DNA of 10,922 nucleotides from an uncultured Kineosporia sp. (GTDB lineage: Bacteria; Actinomycetota; Actinomycetes; Actinomycetales; Kineosporiaceae): positions 1-10,922 of the forward strand of contig CALMAR010000098.1 in assembly GCA_937859855.1 (NCBI GenBank), given 5' to 3'. This document shows positions 6,048 through 10,922 of the stretch, piece by piece. The notes beneath the pieces were generated by a model. That model ran no database searches and was not told the origin of the DNA. It worked only from the letters and a program-made list of their open reading frames with translations. Made by a program: the position numbers and the translations under genes. Within the stretch, counting starts at the first letter, position 1. Every line of letters starts with the position of its first letter.

Positions 6048-6479
6048 TCATGCATGCGGCGGCCACGGCATCAATGGATGGCCGATCTCCCAGACATGTC
6101 CGGCTGGATCCTCGATCCGGCCGAGCAGCCAGCCGTAGTCCTCGGTAGCGGGATAGATCAGATCGGCACCGGCAGCAACCGCCTGCTCGATCAGCGCCTG
6201 CGGATCGGCCACCATGAGCAGCAGCCGAACAGTACTGCCAGACAAGGTTTCCGGACTGAAGTTGTGGTGCTCAGCCGACTCCTCGGCGACCCAGAAGAAG
6301 GCGTTGCCGACGCTGAGTTGAGCAAGCTGGATCTCGTCATCGCCGTCGCCGGGCAGGCGAAACAGTTCGACGGCGCCGAAGGCATCCCGGTAGAACTTCA
6401 CCGCCGCCCGGCCGTCGCGAACTGACAACTGCGCCGACACGGTCAGCAGACCGGCAATCTCGTCCGGTGGAGGCATCAT
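6048..6479 (-). CDS. VOC/glyoxalase-fold protein
   Basis: A 143-aa vicinal-oxygen-chelate superfamily protein of typical single-domain length, with two beta-alpha-beta-beta-beta modules. The first holds VRDGRAAVKFYRDAFGAVEL (about 21-40) with the hallmark FYxxxFGA. The second holds DPQALIEQAVAAGADLIYPA and ends GRIEDPAGHVWEIGHP (about 119-134), the classic C-terminal VOC signature. It resembles PhnB/YdeM-like members rather than glyoxalase I proper. Such proteins act in detoxification, antibiotic sequestration or isomerisation, usually around a metal, and the substrate is not evident. ATG codons occur at 6479 and 6476, with a TTG at 6482; GAGAGGG lies just upstream, so either ATG is possible. 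It is divergent from the PPOX gene across a spacer holding the 10-bp tandem repeat. Confidence 0.9.
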   Translation of the reverse strand: MMPPPDEIAGLLTVSAQLSVRDGRAAVKFYRDAFGAVELFRLPGDGDDEIQLAQLSVGNAFFWVAEESAEHHNFSPETLSGSTVRLLLMVADPQALIEQAVAAGADLIYPATEDYGWLLGRIEDPAGHVWEIGHPLMPWPPHA

Positions 6480-6490
6480 CAACCCTCTCA

Positions 6491-6550
6491 GCGATCCTTG
6501 GCGATCCTTGGCGATCTGCGGCGATCCGTGGCGATCCGTGGCGATCTTGC
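6491..6550. repeat. Exact 10-bp tandem repeat, about six units
   Basis: Six consecutive decamers start at 6491, 6501, 6511, 6521, 6531 and 6541. Two read GCGATCCTTG, two read GCGATCCGTG, and the others (GCGATCTGCG, GCGATCTTGC) share GCGATC. GATC recurs every 10 bp, so all copies face the same side of the helix. The array begins two bases before the VOC gene's Shine-Dalgarno on the minus strand, in the shared upstream region of two divergent genes. Confidence 0.9.
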
Positions 6551-6610
6551 GGTGCGATCATCCTGGCACGGCCCGTTCCGGCGGCTGCCCGGTTCGGCAG
6601 GCGGCCCTGC

Positions 6611-6616
6611 CATGAT
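6611..6616 (+). promoter_or_regulatory. Candidate leaderless -10 box of the PPOX gene
   Basis: CATGAT, preceded by TGC as in an extended -10 element, ends six bases before the ATG at 6623, and there is no Shine-Dalgarno there. The fit to TANNNT is imperfect (C for the first T), so this is weaker than the other leaderless candidates. Confidence 0.3.
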
Positions 6617-6622
6617 GACCGC

Positions 6623-7042
6623 ATGGAGCTCTCCGAGGCGCTCACGTTCGCCAGCCAGGGTCATCAAGCGGTGCTCACCACGATCCGGAACAACAGCCGG
6701 CCCCAGCTGTCCAGCGTCCTGCACGCCGTAGGTGACGATGGCATCATCAGGATCTCCATCACCGCCAGCCGGGCCAAGTACACGAACATGCGCCGCCGTC
6801 CCTGGGCCGCACTGCATGTCGGCTCACCGGACTTCTGGTCCTACGTGGTGATCGAAGCCGACGTGACCCTCTCCGGCGTCGCCCAAGCCCCGGACGACGA
6901 GACGGTCGACGAGCTTGCCGACCTGTACCGCTCGGTGATGGGCGACCATCCGGACTGGGAGGAGTTCCGCCGCGCCATGGTCGCCGACCAGCGGGTGGTG
7001 GCCCGGCTGCACCCGTCTCGGGCCTACGGCTCGATCCGCTGA
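6623..7042 (+). CDS. PPOX-class F420/flavin-dependent oxidoreductase
   Basis: A 139-aa split-barrel flavin-binding protein of the pyridoxamine 5'-phosphate-oxidase-like superfamily, of the size of the mycobacterial Rv1155-type F420-dependent group. Features seen: HQAVLTTIRNNSRPQLSSVL (about 14-33), the first barrel strands with the Rxx-x-P region; IRISITASRAKYTNMRRRPWAALHV (about 42-66), where S/T-x-R-x-K-x-x-N/M-R-R-x-P contacts the cofactor phosphate; a middle strand SYVVIEADVTLS; and the end RVVARLHPSRAYGSIR. Proteins of this group reduce small molecules with F420H2 or bind F420/FMN; the substrate is unknown. Cofactor choice (F420 against FMN) is inference from the family and the actinobacterial background. 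The start at 6623 is the only ATG close to the first conserved strand. It converges with the 180-aa gene with only 20 bp between stop codons. Confidence 0.85.
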   Translation: MELSEALTFASQGHQAVLTTIRNNSRPQLSSVLHAVGDDGIIRISITASRAKYTNMRRRPWAALHVGSPDFWSYVVIEADVTLSGVAQAPDDETVDELADLYRSVMGDHPDWEEFRRAMVADQRVVARLHPSRAYGSIR

Positions 7043-7062
7043 AGCGCCTGCCGGTATCCCTT

Positions 7063-7605
7063 TCAGATCTTGGGCGGCGCAATGGTGTTCAAGCCCACCT
7101 CACCGGCCTCGGCCCACAGCTCGGCGGTCGCCCGGCGCAGCAGCGGGGCGACATCCTCGGCGTCCTCCCGCACTCCCGGGGGCAACAGCGATTGCGCGGT
7201 CAGGCCACCAGAAGCGTCGCGGCGCAGGGCAACTCGAGCGATCCGCCCCCCGGGCAGAACCACCGACGAGGTCAGCACCACCGATGCCTGGACCCGCTCG
7301 CGGATCACCTCCGGTAGCCGTCCTACGTCATCAAGGATCTCCAGCGGTGTGGTCTGACGACTGTCCACCCACCAGATCACCAGCATCGCCGAGTCCTGAT
7401 CCCAGACGGCATGATCCACTCCGACCCAGGGCTGGCTGATCAGCTTGCCCCGCGGGGTCAGGATCCGGAGCCCGCCCATGGTCGCCACCGCCGCTCCCCC
7501 GCCGACCAGAGACGACCAGGCCAGCACACGCTCGGCCGGGGCCAGCCTGAAGGCGGCCGCCATCTCGGCGGGCATCGCGCCGCGCCGGGCGAATAGTCTG
7601 GCCAC
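7063..7605 (-). CDS. Conserved-looking protein of unknown function, linked to dnaG
   Basis: A 180-aa protein without a recognised motif. The N-terminal part has strands AERVLAWSSLVGGGAAVATM and GLRILTPRGKLISQPWVGVDHAVW (about 24-68), resembling a pleckstrin-homology-like or YokE-like strand pattern; I hold this loosely. The middle has SAMLVIWWVDSR and PEVIRERVQASVVLTSSVVL, and the C-terminus is a helix, PLLRRATAELWAEAGEVGLN. There is no signal peptide or membrane segment, so it is probably cytosolic. It follows dnaG on the same strand after 66 bp and has its own promoter signature ending at the GTG start (7605). A later ATG at 7575 (MPAEM) is a possible alternative start. Adjacency to dnaG may be a conserved actinobacterial arrangement, but a link to replication is not shown. 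Confidence 0.8.
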   Translation of the reverse strand: MARLFARRGAMPAEMAAAFRLAPAERVLAWSSLVGGGAAVATMGGLRILTPRGKLISQPWVGVDHAVWDQDSAMLVIWWVDSRQTTPLEILDDVGRLPEVIRERVQASVVLTSSVVLPGGRIARVALRRDASGGLTAQSLLPPGVREDAEDVAPLLRRATAELWAEAGEVGLNTIAPPKI

Positions 7606-7612
7606 CGCCAGC

Positions 7613-7639
7613 AGTCTAGTGCCGTGCAGGCCAGCCCAA
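7613..7639 (-). promoter_or_regulatory. Leaderless promoter of the 180-aa protein gene
   Basis: On the minus strand TTGGGC (7639-7634), a 15-bp spacer and TAGACT (7618-7613) are followed by exactly seven bases and the GTG start at 7605. No Shine-Dalgarno fits that start. This is the clearest leaderless arrangement in the window. Confidence 0.5.
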
Positions 7640-7642
7640 CGT

Positions 7643-7668
7643 CTGAGCCTGAGCCCGAGGCCTGAGCC
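7643..7668. repeat. Three copies of CTGAGCC after dnaG
   Basis: CTGAGCC occurs at 7643-7649, 7649-7655 and 7662-7668, just past the dnaG stop codon. In addition CCTGA and TCAGG (7661-7665 and 7672-7676) form a 5-bp hairpin over that stop. There is no T tract, so a terminator role is doubtful. Confidence 0.4.
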
Positions 7669-7671
7669 AGG

Positions 7672-9528
7672 TCAGGTGCCGTACTTGCGCTGCCGGATCG
7701 AAGCGAGGCTGGCCTCGGCATCCATCAGTCGCTTCAGCACATCCAGCGCCTGGCCGGCGTCGTCGCCCGCCCGCTGAACCTGGCTGCGGAGATCACCGAT
7801 CCGGCGGACCAGCTCGACCTCGGCCAGCGCCAGCACCATGGACGACGCGTAGCGGGCCAGCATCTCATCGGAATCCGCGGGCAGAGGGGCCACCGCGAGC
7901 CGGGTAATCATTCCCTGCACCGGCTCGGACGCGTTCTGCCGCACTGACTCCACCCAGGCCACGCCGGGAAGCCCATCAGCCACGGCCATTCCGCCGGCGG
8001 CGCGGATGGCGTCGTGGACGGCGGCATACGCAGGCACGGTGAAGGCCGAGCGATTCAATGCGTCGGCATCGGCGGCGGGGACCAGGCGGGGCACCTGCAG
8101 AAGACAGGCCAGCACCTGGGCCTCGGTACGGGCAATCGGGTCAGACGGGTTCGCAGCGGCCGGAGGCTGCGAGACGGCCGTCATCTGGGTAGTCGCCTTG
8201 GCCGTCGCTCTGACCGCGGCGATGACCGGTTCCACCTCCATGCCCAGCCAGCCGGCCAGCTGCCGGGCGTACTCCGGGCGCAGTGCCGGATCCCGGATCT
8301 GGGCCACGACCGGGGCCGCGGTCCGCAGCGCCAGCACCCGGCCCTCGGCGGTGCTGAGGTCCACCTGGTCCACCACCGATCTGATCGCGAAGGCGAACAG
8401 TGGCTGGCGGGTGGCGATCAGCTGGCGGACCGCCTCGTCACCATGCTTGAGCCGCAGGTCGCAGGGATCCATTCCATCCCGGGCGACCGCGATGAAGGTC
8501 TGGGCCACGAACCGCTGATCCTCGTCGAATGCGCGGATGGCCGCCTTCTGGCCAGCCTCGTCGCCATCGAAGGTGAAGACCACTCTTCCGCCGGCCCGGG
8601 TGTCATCACCGATCAGCCGCCGGGCGATCCGGATGTGATCGGCCCCGAACGCTGTCCCGCAGGTTGCCACAGCAGTGGTCTCTCCGGCCAGATGACAGGC
8701 CATCACGTCGGTGTAGCCCTCGACCACGATCAGCTCGCGCTTGCGGCTGATGTCGCGCTTGGCCAGATCGACGCCGTACAACACCTGAGACTTCTTGTAG
8801 ATAGCGGTTTCCGGCGTGTTCAGGTACTTGGCTTCGATGCCGTCGTCGTCGAACAACCGCCGGGCGCCGAACCCGACCACGTCACCGGTGACATCGCGGA
8901 TCGGCCAGATCAGCCGGCCCCGGAACCGGTCGTAGAGACCGCGCTGACCCCGCCCGGCGACTCCGGAGGCGACCAGCTCGTCCTCGGTGAAACCGCGCCC
9001 GCGCAGATGCCGCAGCAGGACCTCGCCGCCCCGGGGAGCGAACCCCACTCCGAACAGTTCGGCGGCGGCCCGGTCGAAGCCCCGGCCGGTCAGGAACTGC
9101 CGTCCGGGCTGGGCATCCGGCGCTGCCAGCTGCTCGGCGAAGAACTGCGCGGCGACCCGGTTGGCCTCGATCAACCGCTGCCGCTGCCCGACCTGATCGC
9201 GCCGAACCTGCGCCCGCCCACCGGCGTCGTCCTCGTACCGCAACTCGACCCCAGCCCTGGCCGCGAGCCGCTCGACCGCCTCGGTGAAGGAAAGGTGGTC
9301 GATCTTCTGCACGAAGTCGATCACGTCACCGCCCTGACCGCAGCCGAAGCAGTGATAGAGCCCGACCTGGGGGCGGACATGGAAGGACGGAGACTTCTCG
9401 TCGTGGAAGGGGGACCGCCCCATCATAGAGCCCCCCCCGGCACGCCCGGCCGCGCCGTGCGCGGCCACGGAAAACTCCAAGTGGGATCTCTCGCGAACCG
9501 CCTCGACGTCCTCCCGGCGGATCCTCAC
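7672..9528 (-). CDS. dnaG: DNA primase DnaG with altered zinc ribbon
   Basis: A 618-aa primase, the usual length, which makes RNA primers for lagging-strand synthesis on single-stranded DNA at the fork. Domains in order: N-terminal zinc ribbon (about 1-100) with PFHDEKSPSFHVRP, His42 and YHCFGCGQGGD (Cys60, Cys63); core and basic region with GFAPRGGE and GLYDRFRGRLIWPIRD (198-212); then YLNTPET (235-241). The Toprim catalytic part has ELIVVEGYTDVMA (Glu270) and FTFDGDEAG (Asp321, Asp323), all metal-binding acids intact. The C-terminal 150 residues are a helical helicase-interaction domain, poorly conserved as usual. The first zinc ligand, normally Cys in GLCPFHDEK, is Ser39 in GRSPFHDEK, and residues 16-38 are unusually diverged around an eight-G run. 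The GTG start at 9528 is forced by an in-frame TAA 12 bases upstream. It follows dgt by nine bases and is probably co-transcribed with it. Confidence 0.97.
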   Translation of the reverse strand: MRIRREDVEAVRERSHLEFSVAAHGAAGRAGGGSMMGRSPFHDEKSPSFHVRPQVGLYHCFGCGQGGDVIDFVQKIDHLSFTEAVERLAARAGVELRYEDDAGGRAQVRRDQVGQRQRLIEANRVAAQFFAEQLAAPDAQPGRQFLTGRGFDRAAAELFGVGFAPRGGEVLLRHLRGRGFTEDELVASGVAGRGQRGLYDRFRGRLIWPIRDVTGDVVGFGARRLFDDDGIEAKYLNTPETAIYKKSQVLYGVDLAKRDISRKRELIVVEGYTDVMACHLAGETTAVATCGTAFGADHIRIARRLIGDDTRAGGRVVFTFDGDEAGQKAAIRAFDEDQRFVAQTFIAVARDGMDPCDLRLKHGDEAVRQLIATRQPLFAFAIRSVVDQVDLSTAEGRVLALRTAAPVVAQIRDPALRPEYARQLAGWLGMEVEPVIAAVRATAKATTQMTAVSQPPAAANPSDPIARTEAQVLACLLQVPRLVPAADADALNRSAFTVPAYAAVHDAIRAAGGMAVADGLPGVAWVESVRQNASEPVQGMITRLAVAPLPADSDEMLARYASSMVLALAEVELVRRIGDLRSQVQRAGDDAGQALDVLKRLMDAEASLASIRQRKYGT

Positions 9529-9534
9529 CGGGTG

Positions 9535-9540
9535 AGTTTA
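9535..9540 (-). promoter_or_regulatory. Candidate leaderless -10 box of dnaG inside the dgt stop
   Basis: TAAACT (9540-9535, minus strand) begins with the dgt stop codon TAA and is followed by CACCCG and then the dnaG GTG start. It fits the TANNNT-plus-six spacing seen at other genes here, and there is no Shine-Dalgarno for dnaG. A -35 element is not apparent, so translational coupling to dgt remains the alternative. Confidence 0.35.
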
Positions 9541-10851
9541 GGACGCTGGCCAGCGGGTGGGGCCCGGCGGGATGCTCCGCCCGCCGGTTGAGCGCGAGGT
9601 CAGCGCACCGTGCAGGGCGACGGCTCGGGCATCGGTCAGGTTGGCGACCTGGTCGATCACCACCCGGAGCTTGGCCGCGTCGCCGGGAGCGCCGGCCCAG
9701 ATCGCCGCGAACAGCGGATCGAGGCTGCCGGGCGCGGTCTTGGCCATCTCCTCGACCAGCTCGGCCAGCAGGGCACGCTGCCGCTCATAGACCGGGCGCC
9801 GCTCCTCAATGGTCATCACGTAGACGGCGGCCAGGCCCTTCAGGGTGCCGATCTCGTACCCGGTCTCCACCGGTATCACCACGTCGGCCTGGTACCTGGT
9901 CAGCCGTGCTTCCGCACTGCCGGGCGAATACCGTTGCCGGGTGGCCTCTTCCGCGGCCTTCACGAATCGGCCGATCAGCTGGCTGGTCATGTTCTTCAGG
10001 GCGGCCAGGCCGCGATAGCTACCATCGAAGTCGTGCACCCAGGCGGGCAGTTTCCGCAGGCGGCCCAGCGCCGCAGCGATGTCGTCGCCGCCCACCCCGG
10101 GCAGGTACCAGTCCTGAGCCTGCTGGACCACGCGATCCAGCTGCTCGCGGGCGCCGAGCTCGCCGGGGACGAGCCGGCCGGAGACGATCGCGTCCTCGAC
10201 GTCGTGCACGCTGTAGGCGATGTCATCGGCCAGATCCATCACCTGGGCCTCCAGGCAGCGGCGCTGTTGCGGGGCACCCTGGCGCAACCAGCTGAAGACC
10301 TCGAGATCATCGTCATAGACGCCGAACTTGGTGGTGCGGATCGGGGCCTCCCCCGCTCGCCAGGGATACTTGGTGGCCGCGTCCAGGCTGGCCCGGGTCA
10401 GATTGAGCCCGTGAGAGCGGCCGGATCGGGGGTCGTAGAACTTGGGTTCGAGCCGGGTCAGCAACCGCAGGGTCTGAGCGTTCGCCTCGAAGCCGCCGAT
10501 GTCCAGAGCCAGCTGGTCCAGGGCCTGCTCACCGTTGTGCCCGAACGGCGGGTGCCCCAGATCATGTGCCAGACAAGCGGTTTCGACGACATCGGGATCG
10601 CAGCCGAGCTGAGCACCCAGTTCGCGCCCGACCTGGGCCACTTCGAGGCTGTGGGTCAGACGGTTGCGGACGAAGTCGTCGGTGCCCGGGCCGACCACCT
10701 GGGTCTTGGCACTCAGCCTGCGCAAGGCCGAGGAATGCACCACCCGGGCCCGATCGCGGGCGAAGTCGCCGCGCCAGGAGTGCTTCGGTGGCTCGGGATA
10801 GGCTCGCTCCCGGTCAGCGGCGGTGTACCCGCTGATCTGGGGCTGATTCAT
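9538..10851 (-). CDS. dgt: Deoxyguanosinetriphosphate triphosphohydrolase-like protein (HD domain)
   Basis: A 437-aa HD-superfamily enzyme that cleaves dNTPs to the deoxynucleoside and tripolyphosphate, helping set dNTP pools. The N-terminus HSSALRRLSAKTQV (39-52) is the family signature that precedes the HD core. The metal and catalytic residues are present: RLTHSLEV (His67), ETACLAHDLGHPPFGHNGE (His96-Asp97, with His100 and His105 in the catalytic insert), and DLADDIAYSVHDVED (Asp209/210). GFEANAQTLRLLTRLEPK (120-137) is a further family motif. The C-terminal half is helical. Length and motifs match the actinobacterial dGTPase-like group, whose substrate preference is broader than dGTP. The ATG at 10851 overlaps the TGA of the upstream gene (ATGA), so translation is coupled; dnaG follows after nine bases. 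The dgt-dnaG order is common in actinobacteria. Confidence 0.95.
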   Translation of the reverse strand: MNQPQISGYTAADRERAYPEPPKHSWRGDFARDRARVVHSSALRRLSAKTQVVGPGTDDFVRNRLTHSLEVAQVGRELGAQLGCDPDVVETACLAHDLGHPPFGHNGEQALDQLALDIGGFEANAQTLRLLTRLEPKFYDPRSGRSHGLNLTRASLDAATKYPWRAGEAPIRTTKFGVYDDDLEVFSWLRQGAPQQRRCLEAQVMDLADDIAYSVHDVEDAIVSGRLVPGELGAREQLDRVVQQAQDWYLPGVGGDDIAAALGRLRKLPAWVHDFDGSYRGLAALKNMTSQLIGRFVKAAEEATRQRYSPGSAEARLTRYQADVVIPVETGYEIGTLKGLAAVYVMTIEERRPVYERQRALLAELVEEMAKTAPGSLDPLFAAIWAGAPGDAAKLRVVIDQVANLTDARAVALHGALTSRSTGGRSIPPGPTRWPAS

Positions 10852-10922
10852 CCCCCAGACACTGCCAGCTCGGCGGCGTGCAGTTCGGCGGCACGAGCGG
10901 TCCTGTAGCGGGCCAACTTCCG
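10848..10922 (-). CDS. C-terminal end of an upstream gene, perhaps dusB
   Basis: A frame open from the right edge encodes RKLARYRTARAAELHAAELA followed by VSGG and a TGA that overlaps the dgt start as ATGA. The overlap and the alternating charged and Ala residues argue that this is a real gene end and not chance. In several actinobacteria the gene before dgt is dusB (tRNA-dihydrouridine synthase), and actinobacterial DusB proteins commonly end in a similar short Ser-Gly-Gly tail. That identity is inference from position and memory, so no symbol is given. Confidence 0.6.
   Translation of the reverse strand, partial: RKLARYRTARAAELHAAELAVSGG

Noticed and set aside
6467..6622. N-terminal extension of the PPOX protein through the 10-bp repeat, giving repeated GDPWRS
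   Set aside because: The repeat period of 30 bp in protein follows simply from the DNA decamers. The extension overlaps the VOC start, and the conserved PPOX domain begins at 6623.
8014..9591. Long plus-strand open frame (over 500 codons) opposite dnaG
   Set aside because: The minus strand carries a clear primase with all Toprim motifs. The opposite frame is rich in Gly, Asp, Pro, Arg and His, without any domain, as expected of an antisense shadow in GC-rich DNA.
9610..10908. Long plus-strand open frame (about 430 codons) opposite dgt
   Set aside because: It mirrors the HD-domain gene and has no recognisable motif or ribosome site. It is a codon-bias artefact.

Overview
The window comes from a chromosome of a high-GC actinobacterium. 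The evidence is the strong G/C third-position bias in every real gene, a PPOX/F420-type flavin-fold protein, a core dgt-dnaG cluster in the order usual for actinobacteria, GTG starts, and several genes whose start codon sits 6-7 bases after a TANNNT -10 box with no Shine-Dalgarno, as in actinobacterial leaderless transcripts. Genus cannot be read from the sequence. It looks like ordinary chromosome: there is no transposase, integrase, phage gene, CRISPR array or plasmid function, and I found no convincing new multi-gene system.

Layout. Bases 1-1450: the N-terminus of an NADP-binding beta-hydroxyacid-dehydrogenase-like protein (minus, cut by the window edge), a secreted helical protein with a Gly-rich tail (minus), and tRNA-Asn(GTT) (plus). 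Bases 1451-3361: a secreted six-cysteine protein of unknown function (minus), divergent from a small four-helix membrane protein (plus). Bases 3405-4992: a TetR-family repressor (minus) divergent from an atypical SDR NAD(P)-binding protein (plus). Their shared 115-bp spacer carries overlapping promoters and repeated TGACA motifs, a typical autoregulated repressor-enzyme pair. Bases 5069-7042: a dienelactone-hydrolase-family enzyme, a short frameshifted remnant resembling an alcohol dehydrogenase C-terminus, a VOC/glyoxalase-fold protein (minus), a 10-bp tandem repeat, and the PPOX protein (plus). This middle part is a loose set of single-gene units of accessory metabolism and detoxification type. 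Bases 7063-10922: a minus-strand housekeeping block, in transcription order the end of an unidentified gene (perhaps dusB), dgt (dNTP triphosphohydrolase), dnaG (primase) and a conserved-looking 180-aa protein.

The gene-free stretches are all below 300 bp. Bases 879-1157 hold only the 5' region of the secreted protein and the tRNA promoter. Bases 1231-1450 hold one weak hairpin and nothing else I can recognise.

The points most worth a second look are the DnaG zinc ribbon, where the first zinc-ligand cysteine is a serine in a diverged segment next to an eight-G run; the exact 10-bp repeat with a GATC on every helical turn between two divergent genes; the operator layout of the TetR/SDR pair; and the repeated leaderless-promoter signature, one copy of which overlaps the dgt stop codon just ahead of dnaG.
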